DNA of 36,269 nucleotides from Ottowia sp. (GTDB lineage: Bacteria; Pseudomonadota; Gammaproteobacteria; Burkholderiales; Burkholderiaceae): the NCBI GenBank assembly GCA_020853585.1, contig JADYYQ010000143.1, forward strand, positions 1 to 36,269, written 5' to 3'. Shown one piece after another: positions 8,541 through 16,861 of the stretch (within the stretch, counting starts at the first letter, position 1; every line of letters starts with the position of its first letter). The notes beneath the pieces were generated by a model. It saw only the letters and a program-made list of their open reading frames with translations. It ran no database searches and was not told the DNA's origin. The position numbers were made by a program, and so were the translations under genes.

Positions 8541-10220
8541 TTAGTGGGCTATGTGCTGTGATTTCCAGGGTTGCTTGGAAACAATAATACGTAAGCGGTC
8601 TCGTGCAATTTCATGCATAGGTACATGCATATTTTGTAATTCGAGATAAGTGTTTTCTGTCATCAGTGCAAAAGCGCGAGGTGCTTGTTGCCATTGTTGA
8701 ACGAACGCAGCAAGGGTCGGAACAAATTTTTTAGGCTCTTGCTGCGCACCAAATGCAAGTTCATCGGTTGTCTCGACCATAATCATAGGGTGCTCGAGAT
8801 AGAACGGTAGCGTGTGATCTAAGCGTCGCAATGAATAAAACGGATCCTCGGCGCGCAGTAATGGTTTAACGATATGGGCCAGATCGATGCCTGAAGTGGT
8901 GCGACCTAATGTTTCGTGTGCGGTGCCGGCAATCATGGTGGTCAAAAATAAGCTACCCGCAAGCGTAGAAACACTGGCTAAAGCGTGGTCTCGCGCTAAC
9001 CACCAGGCACCCGCACAGCCCGCTAGCATAACGGTTAGTGCCAGCGCAACCCATGATGTGTAAGCGGAAAATTCTGCGTGCTCCGATGTGTAGTACCCCA
9101 TCGCCGTAAGTCGAGGCAGTCCAAAGATCCCTGCTACAACGAGCATGCCTAGCAATAAAATTTGCCAGTGCCAGGCTGTTTGACTAATTTGTCGTAACGA
9201 TTGTCCCGCTAGCAAAGCCAGTGCCGGAAAAATTGGCAAAATATAACCGGGTAACTTGGAATGCGAGAGACTAAAAAAAAGAAAGATAAAGAGTGCCCAC
9301 GTCAAGGTGAGCAGTGTGGGACGAAAGCCGTTCTCTTGAGCGGGAAGCTGCCAACTTAAACTTACTGCTTTAGGGGGTTGTGCAAACCAGGGTAAAAATC
9401 CGGCACATATAAGTGGAATAAAAAAATACAGCGGTTCAGTACGGTCATGTACATCGGTTGTGAAACGCGCCAGATGTTCATGGATAAAAAAGAAGTGGAC
9501 AAACTCTGGATTTTTTAGTGAAACCAGAATAAACCACGGGGCAGAAAGTAAGAAAAATAAAAGCAGGCCCTTGCCGATATGTAAACGTTTCCATAACTGG
9601 CCATCGCGAGCGATTACGCTATACGTGATCAGTATTAAGCCGGGTAATACAACACCAATCAGTCCTTTGGATAAGACGGCTGCCGCCATGGATGCCCAGC
9701 ATAGCAACATCCAGTTGCGCTGTGCGAGCGGCGTGAGGTGCGTGCGTTGAGCCAATAAAAAACTAAAAAGTGTGAGTCCCATGCAGGCAGAGAGGCCCAT
9801 ATCGAGTGCGTTGATATGGCCTGTTACCACCCATAGGGGAGAGCTTGCGAGAATTAAGCTTGTACTAATACCAGGACATCTGCCGTAGAGTTTTGTTGCG
9901 GTAAATCCAGCCATAAGTATGGTGAGGTAGCCCGTTAAAGCAGTCCATAAACGTGCTTGCCAAGCGCCTACGCCAAAAAGTTTGTAAGCAATGGCGGTCA
10001 TCCATGCTTGTAGTGGGGGCTTTTCAAAATATTTATAGTCGTTATAACGGGGGGTTAACCAATCTCCGCTCGCAAACATTTCGCGTGCGATTTCGGCATA
10101 GCGTCCTTCATCACTCGGAATAAGATGGCGATAATCGAGCGTGCCAAACCAAATCAATGTGAATGCGGCAAGTAAGCACCACAGCCATATGGGTATTTGT
10201 TGCGCATGAGATTGCGTCAT
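8541..10220 (-). CDS. arnT: Lipid A 4-amino-4-deoxy-L-arabinosyltransferase ArnT
   Basis: This inner-membrane GT-C glycosyltransferase moves L-Ara4N from undecaprenyl phosphate onto lipid A on the periplasmic side, the final step of the pathway. The first periplasmic loop carries the GT-C acidic motif (Asp37-Glu38 in PSDEGRYAEIAREM), followed by a YFEKPPLQAW stretch typical of the ArnT/PMT group. About eleven to thirteen hydrophobic helices fill residues 10-420, and a soluble C-terminal domain follows. Length 559 is normal. It is preceded by one intervening base after the Mth938-domain gene and followed by the small flippase-like gene 35 bp on. Confidence 0.95.
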   Translation of the reverse strand: MTQSHAQQIPIWLWCLLAAFTLIWFGTLDYRHLIPSDEGRYAEIAREMFASGDWLTPRYNDYKYFEKPPLQAWMTAIAYKLFGVGAWQARLWTALTGYLTILMAGFTATKLYGRCPGISTSLILASSPLWVVTGHINALDMGLSACMGLTLFSFLLAQRTHLTPLAQRNWMLLCWASMAAAVLSKGLIGVVLPGLILITYSVIARDGQLWKRLHIGKGLLLFFLLSAPWFILVSLKNPEFVHFFFIHEHLARFTTDVHDRTEPLYFFIPLICAGFLPWFAQPPKAVSLSWQLPAQENGFRPTLLTLTWALFIFLFFSLSHSKLPGYILPIFPALALLAGQSLRQISQTAWHWQILLLGMLVVAGIFGLPRLTAMGYYTSEHAEFSAYTSWVALALTVMLAGCAGAWWLARDHALASVSTLAGSLFLTTMIAGTAHETLGRTTSGIDLAHIVKPLLRAEDPFYSLRRLDHTLPFYLEHPMIMVETTDELAFGAQQEPKKFVPTLAAFVQQWQQAPRAFALMTENTYLELQNMHVPMHEIARDRLRIIVSKQPWKSQHIAH

Positions 10221-10221
10221 A

Positions 10222-10599
10222 TTAATGATGTTCTAAGATCAGTGCGGTGAGAACATGGCGGCCTTCTGCCATGAGAATGTTATAGGTGCGACAAGCCGCG
10301 TAGGTATCCATGGTTTCGACACCAATATGCAGATGGGTTAGCACGCTAAAGAGGCTTGGGTGGACAAAGTGGTGTTGTTTGCCGCTGCCCAAAATAACCA
10401 ATTCTGGTTGAGTGCTCGCCAGTAGCTCAAAGTGATGTGCGTTGAGTTCGGTGGCATGCGTGATGGGCCAGTGACGCACTTGGCCTTGTGGCATAAGAAT
10501 AAGTGAGTGTGTGTAGCGTTGCTGGTTGACTTCAAGATAGTCTTCTCCATAAGCCGTAATGGTATTACTTGTGTGAGGAGGGTCGGCGTGAAGTTTCAA
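10222..10599 (-). CDS. Mth938-domain (Xcc1710-like/NDUFAF3-like) protein
   Basis: This 125-residue protein belongs to the Mth938-like fold, whose eukaryotic relative NDUFAF3 helps assemble respiratory complex I. The bacterial proteins have no established reaction. Family features visible are the N-terminal ITAYGEDYLEVNQQRY strand region, the LVILGSGKQHHF motif in the middle and ACRTYNILMAEGRHVLTALIL near the end. The start is a TTG at 10599; it gives MKLH, matching the family N-terminus as I recall it from Burkholderia, and no in-frame ATG fits better. It is the first gene of the arn run, one base before arnT, so its weak start and promoter may set the level of the whole operon. Confidence 0.85.
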   Translation of the reverse strand: MKLHADPPHTSNTITAYGEDYLEVNQQRYTHSLILMPQGQVRHWPITHATELNAHHFELLASTQPELVILGSGKQHHFVHPSLFSVLTHLHIGVETMDTYAACRTYNILMAEGRHVLTALILEHH

Positions 10600-10946
10600 G
10601 CGTGATCAATTCGTTTAATTAAAGATAAGTATATGAAAGCAAACCACGGCGGGTATTTTTACAAAGCCTCGCCTGGCAGATAACGCTAATAGATATGGAA
10701 TTATATCTTTTACCAGCAAGCCTGCGGTGGGTCTGTTATTGATAAAGATGATATTTTTTTAATGTTGGTGAAAATAGCGCGAAAATGGTTGCATGTTTTG
10801 GGATAGGGCGAGGGTGGGGTGGTGGTTTGCAGATGGTCGTTTTATTTTTCAAAATGTGATGGTGCATTTTCGAGAGAAATATATCGGCGGTAGTGAGGCG
10901 AGAAGGGGATGATCTTCACTTTAGTTTTACATAAGCGTGGCCATGA
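10600..10946. other. Intergenic region upstream of the arn run
   Basis: This 347-bp stretch separates the arn-run promoter side (minus strand) from the end of the effector-like cassette. On the minus strand a TATACT hexamer about 30-40 bases before the TTG start of the Mth938 gene could be a -10 element, but no good -35 is placed for it. No clear PmrA-type direct repeat was recognised. Next to the cassette end, bases 10927-10944 read as a five-codon remnant (ATG to TAA, minus strand) duplicated from the start of the SLT-protein gene. No other gene is supported. Confidence 0.5.
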
Positions 10947-11794
10947 TTATTCCTCAGTGTATTTACGTACTCTGTTGATATGAGTGCTGGACTGATCATC
11001 TGTTTGATCGATCCAATCGCCGCTTAAGATGTGGTGATAGCGGGGATAGCCGATATAGCGCAAGGGGAAAGAAGTCATGCCACGGTGGCCGCGTGTTGAG
11101 CCTAGGTACTGCCCTTGGTCTGTAAAAAAATCACTCCATTCACATCCATTACGACATAGACCAAAATTGGTGCTATAGAGCCTGACATAGTGACGTTTAT
11201 TTTTTTTGATGCATGCAGCGTCAGCGATAAACGGAGTATTGCCGTTGCGCCAAGGCTGGGTGTAGTGAATATTTTTAATGATGTCGCGATCAATGCCGTC
11301 CATTTGTACCTCTGCTTTCTTTAGAAAAGCAACGCTTTGGTTAAAACAATAGGCCAGCGTATCTTCTTGTTGGATACAGGATGTGGTGATGACAATCTCA
11401 GTGGTGTTGCATTGCAAGCTATCGATTTTTACAAAGAGATTGTCTTGAAAATGGGGATATACAAATCCTCTACATTCTGCTGTGCTTGGATAGGCCTTGG
11501 GGTCGCAGTGAGAGGTTGTGCTGACTATCTTGGCAGATGGGTGTCAGATTTATTAGCATTATCATCAGCTACATCAAGCGCTGCGACTGGGGGTAAGTTG
11601 GTGAGGGCTTTAGTGAATATGGGAGAGGCGTGTGTCGTGCAAAGAGTGATAAGTAAGCCTATAAAAAAAGCAAAAAATAATGTGCGAAGTACTCCTTTAT
11701 AAGTAAAGTGGGTGGCTTGATTAAGCGCAAAGTGTTTGTTTCTTATCAAAGAGCCGATATGATTTTTCTCTTGTATAGGAGATTGTTTTAGCAT
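10947..11794 (-). pseudogene. Exported Cys-rich protein, copy 1, frameshifted
   Basis: Two overlapping frames together make a paralogue of the protein encoded at 12661-13446. The first frame (11794-11525) starts with an ATG preceded by AGGA, encodes a signal-peptide-like segment (LFFAFFIGLLITLCTTHA) and stops at TAG. The second frame is open from 11543 to 10947 and encodes the Cys-rich domain, which matches copy 2 along its whole length (for example DIIKNIHYTQPWR and RLYSTNFGLCRNGCEWSDFF). A one-base shift in 11525-11543, perhaps in the GGG at 11539-11541, would join them. The N-terminal part does not resemble copy 2. A separate 156-residue product from the ATG at 11417 is possible but would lack an export signal. 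It starts three bases after the SLT gene stop. Function unknown. Confidence 0.7.
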
Positions 11795-11797
11795 GGC

Positions 11798-12658
11798 TTA
11801 TCCTAAATTATTGGCCGCACTGTTATCTGGTTTAGAGATGGGCGTGGGGAGGCCTTTAATAAGTGAGACGCGGTAACCGGGGTAGTCGCCCGCGAGAATG
11901 GCGGCGACAAAATCTTCACGAGACAAGGTACGCCCCGATCGGGTATCAAAAAAGAGCTCGTTGCGCCCAGTTTTGCTCTCTTTAATCACTACTACACCGC
12001 GTTGATCAATATCATTGAAAGTGATGAGCTCGCCACCTTGTAATTTTTTGAGATAGTGTTCGCTCTTTTTTAGTTTGTTAAAAATAGCTTGGATCGCAGG
12101 TCTAAGTGGCGTAATAAGCGTGCCGTCTTTTTGATAGAATTTAATTTCGGAATGCCAGTATTCATAAATTTTGAGGATATCGTCTGAAAATTTGGCTCGC
12201 CTTTTTTTATCGAGATAGACAACGATGCCATATTGGATATTCGATACATAATGAAAGCGATCATAGATGTCTAGCTTAATCCCTCTTACCCAGACTTTTC
12301 CCACGTTAGTTAAGCGAATCGCATCATCGGCTGTTTCATCTGTGATTTGGAATACACCGGAAGCAGAAGTATCGGGACCGTTGGGTGTTTTCTTAATCGA
12401 TTTGGCAGCCGCATCAGGGTTAAAGCCCGACTCTGCATCGGCAAAGGCGATCAGATGCGCAGTTTCTTGTCGCGAGAGGCCATGGTTTTTGGCAGCACGT
12501 TGTATCTCGGTGATAACGATATTTTTAATGGCGGTGCTTGCATCGCTGGCATTGCGAGAGCGGCCCCCGATATGATGAGGCTCTGTTGAGAGCGGATCTG
12601 CATAATGATTTTGGACCTCTTTTTTTCTAGTGTTTTGGGGACGCGTAATTTTTGCCAT
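11798..12658 (-). CDS. SLT/lysozyme-fold protein without signal peptide, candidate peptidoglycan-targeting effector
   Basis: A lytic-transglycosylase/lysozyme-like domain covers about residues 45-180. The catalytic Glu is Glu76 in ADAESGFNPDA, followed by SASGVFQIT (98-106), the counterpart of the SLT GLMQ motif, and a helix with KIYEYWHSEI. The N-terminus is charged and rich in Lys, Arg and His with no signal peptide or membrane helix, unlike housekeeping transglycosylases. The C-terminal 100 residues (GVVVIKESKTGRNELFF, TLSREDFVAAIL) are not recognised. The start has a strong site: GAGGAA, embedded in the last codons of the preceding gene, lies just before ATG 12658. It is flanked by two related exported proteins. 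A type VI-type effector is one reading; a phage or conjugation-derived transglycosylase is another. Enzyme fold fairly sure, role inferred. Confidence 0.7.
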   Translation of the reverse strand: MAKITRPQNTRKKEVQNHYADPLSTEPHHIGGRSRNASDASTAIKNIVITEIQRAAKNHGLSRQETAHLIAFADAESGFNPDAAAKSIKKTPNGPDTSASGVFQITDETADDAIRLTNVGKVWVRGIKLDIYDRFHYVSNIQYGIVVYLDKKRRAKFSDDILKIYEYWHSEIKFYQKDGTLITPLRPAIQAIFNKLKKSEHYLKKLQGGELITFNDIDQRGVVVIKESKTGRNELFFDTRSGRTLSREDFVAAILAGDYPGYRVSLIKGLPTPISKPDNSAANNLG

Positions 12659-12660
12659 GA

Positions 12661-13446
12661 TTATTCCTCAGTGTATTTACGTACTCTGTTGATATGAATA
12701 CTGGACTGATCATCTGCTTGCTCGATCCAATCGCCGCTTAAGATATGGTCATAGAGGGGATAGCCGATATAGCGCAAGGGGAAAGAAATCATGCCACGGT
12801 GACCGCCTGTTGAACCTAGATACTTCCCTTGGGCTGTAAAAAAATCACTCCACTCACATCCATTACGACATAGACCAAAATTGGTGCTATAGAGCCTGAC
12901 GTAGTGGCGTTTATTTTTTTTGATGCATGCGGCGTTAGAGATGAAAGGGGTATTACCGTCGCGCCAAGGCTGGGTGTAGTGAATATTTTTAATGATGTCG
13001 CGATCAATGCCGTCTATTTGTACCTCTGCTTTCTTTAGAAAGGCAATATTTTGACTAAAGCAATATGGCTCATCGTCTCGTTGATCTACGCAGGCCGTAG
13101 TGATGACAATATCGCTTGAGTTGCATTGCAAGGTGTCTATTTTGACAAAAATTTTTTCTTGAAATTTGGGGTATGCAGATCCGTTACATTCTGCTGTGCT
13201 TGGATAGGTCTTGGGGTCGCACGGAGGTGCGGATGTTGTGTTTGCTGTGGGGGTAGTTGGATTGACTGATGTATCAGAAGCAATATTAACGGATAGTGTG
13301 GGTTGTATCTCAGGAGATGATGGGGTAGGCGTGGAAAAAGCATCTGGGGCGATGACAGTGAGCGCCATGCCAGTAAGTAAGGCAATGCAACAACGTAATT
13401 GTTTTAAATAAGCGTGATCCAAAACAAGAGAAGACGCGCAGTGCAT
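12661..13446 (-). CDS. Exported Cys-rich protein of unknown family, copy 2
   Basis: I do not recognise this family. From the ATG at 13446 (AAAGGAAAT ribosome-binding site upstream) it encodes 261 residues: a signal peptide ending around APDAFS (residue 35), a Thr/Pro/Ser-rich linker to about residue 75, then a compact domain with eight Cys, the pattern of a disulphide-bonded periplasmic or secreted protein. The open frame extends to 13677, but those extra 77 codons lack a signal and a binding site. The Cys-rich domain is closely duplicated in the frameshifted gene at 10947-11794. It is the first gene of a three-gene cassette with two-base spacing to the SLT-like gene. A periplasmic immunity or lysozyme-inhibitor role is plausible from position, but unproven. 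Confidence 0.75.
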   Translation of the reverse strand: MHCASSLVLDHAYLKQLRCCIALLTGMALTVIAPDAFSTPTPSSPEIQPTLSVNIASDTSVNPTTPTANTTSAPPCDPKTYPSTAECNGSAYPKFQEKIFVKIDTLQCNSSDIVITTACVDQRDDEPYCFSQNIAFLKKAEVQIDGIDRDIIKNIHYTQPWRDGNTPFISNAACIKKNKRHYVRLYSTNFGLCRNGCEWSDFFTAQGKYLGSTGGHRGMISFPLRYIGYPLYDHILSGDWIEQADDQSSIHINRVRKYTEE

Positions 13447-13767
13447 ACGATATTTCCTTTTACAAAGTGGGTTGATCTGTGCTGTCAAATCAATCGACAC
13501 ACCCATAGCTTCGACACAAAAAACGCAGTAAAAAATGCTTTTTTTTGTTATGTTTGTGGCACGTAGCAGAGCTCGTCTTGGTCGTTTGTGTTGATGTTGA
13601 TCGCGTGTGATAAACAGATTTATTTGACCGTATGCGCGATTGCGATACAAGACTTGCAACAAAAATTGATTTTGCACATCAACAAGCTGTTACATTGAGT
13701 TGCGTGTTTTTTAAGTGGTGCGTATTTCAATAGGGCTTACCCCAGGCGTGATGCGCTTTCAGCGTGT
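13447..13767. other. Leader region of the exported-protein cassette
   Basis: About 320 bp upstream of the copy 2 gene. The minus-strand frame of copy 2 stays open here up to 13677, but without export signal, binding site or recognisable sequence, so I treat it as non-coding leader. It contains runs of A and T near 13515-13555 that could hold the cassette promoter; no hexamer pair was convincing. Confidence 0.4.
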
Positions 13768-14058
13768 CTAAGGTCTGTCATAATCACCTTCCACCTTAAG
13801 TCGTTTGTATGCGAATTTGTGCGCTTTATCTTTGTAGGCCGCGGCATAAATGATGATGTAGGTGATACCGAGCTGTGTGATGCTGGGTACGCCGTGTCCG
13901 CGTAAGTGTTGCTCGGCAGATCTGGCTAGGCGAAACAAAATGTGCTTCGTTGTTTCTCGCTTTGTCCTCATGTACTCTAGGTATATGCTGGCTTCTGCGG
14001 TTTTGCGCACCGCGTTTAGCCTGATCGCATAGCATGATGTAAGGATCTTATTGGGCAT
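13768..14058 (-). CDS. Hypothetical 96-residue basic protein
   Basis: The protein would be rich in Arg, Lys, Ala and Tyr, with a hydrophobic stretch GITYIIIYAAAY at about residues 68-79 and no domain I recognise. The amino-acid composition looks protein-like (charged helices, no stop-rich or low-complexity pattern). The start codon lacks a good ribosome-binding site and there is no close partner gene. It lies alone between the exported-protein cassette and the divergent alaC operon. It may be a true small gene, a remnant of a larger one, or a chance frame. Confidence 0.35.
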   Translation of the reverse strand: MPNKILTSCYAIRLNAVRKTAEASIYLEYMRTKRETTKHILFRLARSAEQHLRGHGVPSITQLGITYIIIYAAAYKDKAHKFAYKRLKVEGDYDRP

Positions 14059-14180
14059 GGCAAGTTGGATGTCTCTTGCTTATTTTGAGCGTAGGTTTGG
14101 TTTGCGAAGTTGAAGTGCGTGTTGTTGTATGTGCAAATGTGCCCACAGGGGGTGTAAAGATTTTAGTCAATTTTTTTATA

Positions 14181-14231
14181 TTGCGCGCGCACGGCTTCTA
14201 TTTTTATTAAAAATAGCAATTATTTTTAATA
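14181..14231 (+). promoter_or_regulatory. Possible promoter with overlapping AT-only palindrome upstream of alaC
   Basis: A perfect 11-bp inverted repeat, TATTAAAAATA at 14205-14215 and TATTTTTAATA at 14221-14231 with a GCAAT centre, ends 45 bases before the GTG start of alaC. A weak promoter can be drawn with TTGCGC at 14181 and TATTAA at 14205 (18-bp spacing), which would place the palindrome over the -10 and start site, an operator-like position. The promoter match is poor; the palindrome itself is exact. Confidence 0.35.
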
Positions 14232-14276
14232 TTGTGCGGAAGCGGTGTGTGCTGCGGTTAACGCGAGTGCGACATT

Positions 14277-15509
14277 GTGAAACCCATTCAAAAATCCACT
14301 AAATTAAATAACGTCTGCTATGACATTCGTGGCCCAGTGCTTGAGCGAGCTCGGCAAATGGAAGAAGACGGGCAGCAAATTATTAGATTAAATATTGGCA
14401 ATTTGGCCGCTTTTGGCTTTGATGTGCCCGAAGAAATTTTGCAGGATGTCATTCGTAATTTGCCTAAGTCCTCGGGCTATGGGGACTCTAAGGGTATTTT
14501 TGCGGCACGTAAAGCGATCATGCATGATGCGCAACACAAACGTATTAAGGGTGTGACGCTTGAAGATATTTTTGTGGGAAATGGTGCCTCTGAGCTGATT
14601 ATTATGTCGATGCAGGGTTTGCTCAACACGGGAGATGAAGTATTGGTTCCTGCGCCTGATTATCCTTTATGGACGGCGGCAGTCAGTTTGGCGGGGGGGT
14701 ATGCCCAACATTATCGTTGTGATGAGCAGCAAGATTGGGCACCTGATTTAGACGATATGCGTGCCAAAATTACGCCGCGCACTAAAGCGATTGTGGTGAT
14801 TAATCCCAACAATCCTACGGGTGCTTTGTATAGCGATGAAGTGCTGCATGCCATTATTGATTTGGCACGCGAACATGGTTTGATTATTTTTGCCGATGAG
14901 ATTTACGACAAAGTTTTGTACGATGGTCGTCGTCACACATCGATTGCATCGTTAGCAGATGATCTTTTGATCGTGACAATTAATGGGCTATCAAAAAATT
15001 ATCGGGCCTGTGGTTATCGTGTGGGTTGGATGATTTTGTCAGGAGACAAGCGTTCTGCACGTGATTATATTGATGGCTTAACGATTCTCGCTTCGATGCG
15101 TTTGTGTGCCAATGTGCCGGGGCAGTGGGCGATTCAGACGGCGTTAGGGGGATATCAAAGTATTGATGCATTAATTGCCCCAGGTGGACGTTTGTGTCGT
15201 CAACGTGATCTTGCGCATGCGTTGTTGACAGCCATTCCGGGTGTGAGTTGTACCTTGCCTCCCGCCGCCTTATATCTGTTTCCAAAATTAGATCCGGTCA
15301 TGTATCCGATTCAAGATGATCAACAATTTATCGCTGATCTATTGGCTGAAGAGCGCGTTTTGATTGTGCAAGGCACAGGGTTTAATTGGCTGCAGACGGA
15401 TCATTTTCGACTGGTTTTTTTACCGCATGAAGAACTTTTGCGCGAAGCGATTGCGCGTATTGCGGCATTTTTGGCACGCTATCGCAAAAAACATGGAAGC
15501 GCATTATGA
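14277..15509 (+). CDS. alaC: Alanine-synthesising aminotransferase (AlaC/AlaT type)
   Basis: This PLP-dependent class I aminotransferase forms alanine from pyruvate and glutamate, or a related amino acid. The PLP lysine is Lys240 (NGLSKNYRACGYRVGW), with the NPNNPTGALYS (176-186) and FADEIYDK (205-212) motifs intact. Length 410 is normal. The start is GTG at 14277, giving MKPIQKSTKL, the N-terminus I recall for Burkholderia homologues. It overlaps the hom start by four bases (ATGA), and alaC-hom-thrC is a conserved betaproteobacterial order, so transcription as an operon is very likely. Annotated elsewhere variously as alaC, alaT or pyridoxal-phosphate aminotransferase. Confidence 0.92.
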   Translation: MKPIQKSTKLNNVCYDIRGPVLERARQMEEDGQQIIRLNIGNLAAFGFDVPEEILQDVIRNLPKSSGYGDSKGIFAARKAIMHDAQHKRIKGVTLEDIFVGNGASELIIMSMQGLLNTGDEVLVPAPDYPLWTAAVSLAGGYAQHYRCDEQQDWAPDLDDMRAKITPRTKAIVVINPNNPTGALYSDEVLHAIIDLAREHGLIIFADEIYDKVLYDGRRHTSIASLADDLLIVTINGLSKNYRACGYRVGWMILSGDKRSARDYIDGLTILASMRLCANVPGQWAIQTALGGYQSIDALIAPGGRLCRQRDLAHALLTAIPGVSCTLPPAALYLFPKLDPVMYPIQDDQQFIADLLAEERVLIVQGTGFNWLQTDHFRLVFLPHEELLREAIARIAAFLARYRKKHGSAL

Positions 15510-16861
15510 GCCCCATTAAGATTGGTTTGCTGGGTTTTGGTACGGTGGGGTCGGGTACGCTCACGGTATTGTTACGCAATCAAGAAGAGATATTTCGTCG
15601 CGCGGGACGCGGTATTGTTGTTGCGATGATTGCCGTGCGTGATACGGCGCGTGCACAAAAAAAAATGGAACAGATCACCCGTGACCACCGCTGTCCGGTG
15701 GTATCAGATCCTTTTTTGGTGGTGCGCAATCCTGATATTGAAATTGTCGTGGAGTTGATCGGTGGCACAACCATTGCGCGCGAGTTGGTATTGGCTGCGA
15801 TTGCGCAAGGCAAGCATGTGGTAACGGCGAATAAAGCATTGATTGCGCTGCATGGTGATGAGATTTTTGCGGCGGCGCAAGCTGCGGGTGTGATGGTGAC
15901 CTTTGAGGCGGCGGTTGCGGGGGGAGTCCCGATTATCAAAGCATTACGCGAAGGTTTATCTGCCAATCGCATCGATGCCATTGTGGGTATTATCAATGGG
16001 TCGACTAATTTTATTTTGTCGCAAATGCGTGAGCGTGGCTTGGACTTCGCAACGGTGGTGCAGCAAGCACAAGAGCTTGGTTACCTTGAAGCAGACCCCA
16101 GTTTTGACATTAAAGGTATTGATGCTGCGCACAAAATTACGATTGTGAGCGCCATTGCGTTTGGTGTGCCGATGCAATTTTCTAAGGTCCATATCGAAGG
16201 AATTGATCAAGTCCACGCGCTAGATGTGCGTTACGCCGCGCAGTTTGGCTATCGTATCAAGTGACTGGGCATTACTCGTCGCGTGCGTGTACTTGATTTA
16301 CCGGATGGGGGTGGACGTGATGGTATTGAGGTGCGTGTGCATCCGAGCTTAGTGGCTGAAACGCAGTTATTGGCCAATGTTGAAGGCGCCATGAATGCGG
16401 TACTTGTTCATAGTGATGCGGTGGGGATGACGATGTATTACGGCTCAGGTGCGGGCGGAGAGCCTACTGCTTCTGCGGTGATTGCTGATTTGATTGATGT
16501 GACGCGAGTACATACGGCTGAGGCGATCCATCGTGTGCCGCATTTAGCTTTTCAGCCTAATGCGTTAAAAGCACTCGATGTGATACCGATGGAAGATATT
16601 TGTACAAGTTACTACCTGCGTTTACATGTGGCCGATGAGCCAGGCGTATTAGCAGAGATCACCCGTTTGCTGGCGCTGCGCGGTATTTCGATTGAGGCGA
16701 TGACGCAACATAAAGCAGAAGAAAATAAATCCGATACCGATGTGGTGATATTGACGCATAAAACAATCGAAAAAAATATGCTTGCGGTGCTTGCCGATAT
16801 TGAGTTACTACCTACGGTATTAGCACCGGTGGTCAAAATCCGCATGGAGGATTTGAGTTAA
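15506..16861 (+). pseudogene. hom: Homoserine dehydrogenase interrupted by an in-frame TGA
   Basis: Homoserine dehydrogenase reduces aspartate semialdehyde to homoserine, the branch point to threonine and methionine. The first open part (15506-16264, 252 residues) has the NAD(P) motif GLLGFGTVGSGT, Lys110 in TANKALIA, IINGSTNFIL and LEADPSFDIKGIDAAHK. A TGA at 16262-16264 then stops the frame. The second part continues in the same frame to 16861 (198 codons) with the rest of the catalytic domain and an ACT regulatory domain (YYLRLHVADEPGVLAEI). Nothing is missing: the total of 451 sense codons is near the family length. The family usually reads Leu at the stop, a one-base TTA-to-TGA change. 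A GTG at 16283 could restart, but the break falls inside the catalytic domain. It overlaps alaC and abuts thrC. Confidence 0.85.

Larger units (their letters stand above)
10944..13230. repeat. Duplicated about 570-bp block flanking the SLT gene
   Basis: The stretch from about 10938 to 11515 matches 12654 to 13229 in the same orientation at a constant spacing of about 1714 bp, with scattered substitutions. It covers the Cys-rich domain, the stop codon, the embedded GAGGAA site and the ATGGC start of the next gene. At the left copy that start now opens a meaningless five-codon frame. The signal-peptide regions outside the block are unrelated. The layout suggests duplication of the 3' end of one gene behind a different exported N-terminus. 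Confidence 0.75.

Noticed and set aside
13447-13677. N-terminal extension of the exported Cys-rich protein, copy 2.
   Set aside because: The signal peptide begins at the internal ATG at 13446, which has a good ribosome-binding site; the extension has neither.
16283-16861. A separate stand-alone ACT-domain protein starting at GTG 16283.
   Set aside because: The sequence is in frame with, and continues, the homoserine dehydrogenase catalytic domain; it is better explained as the second half of one interrupted gene.
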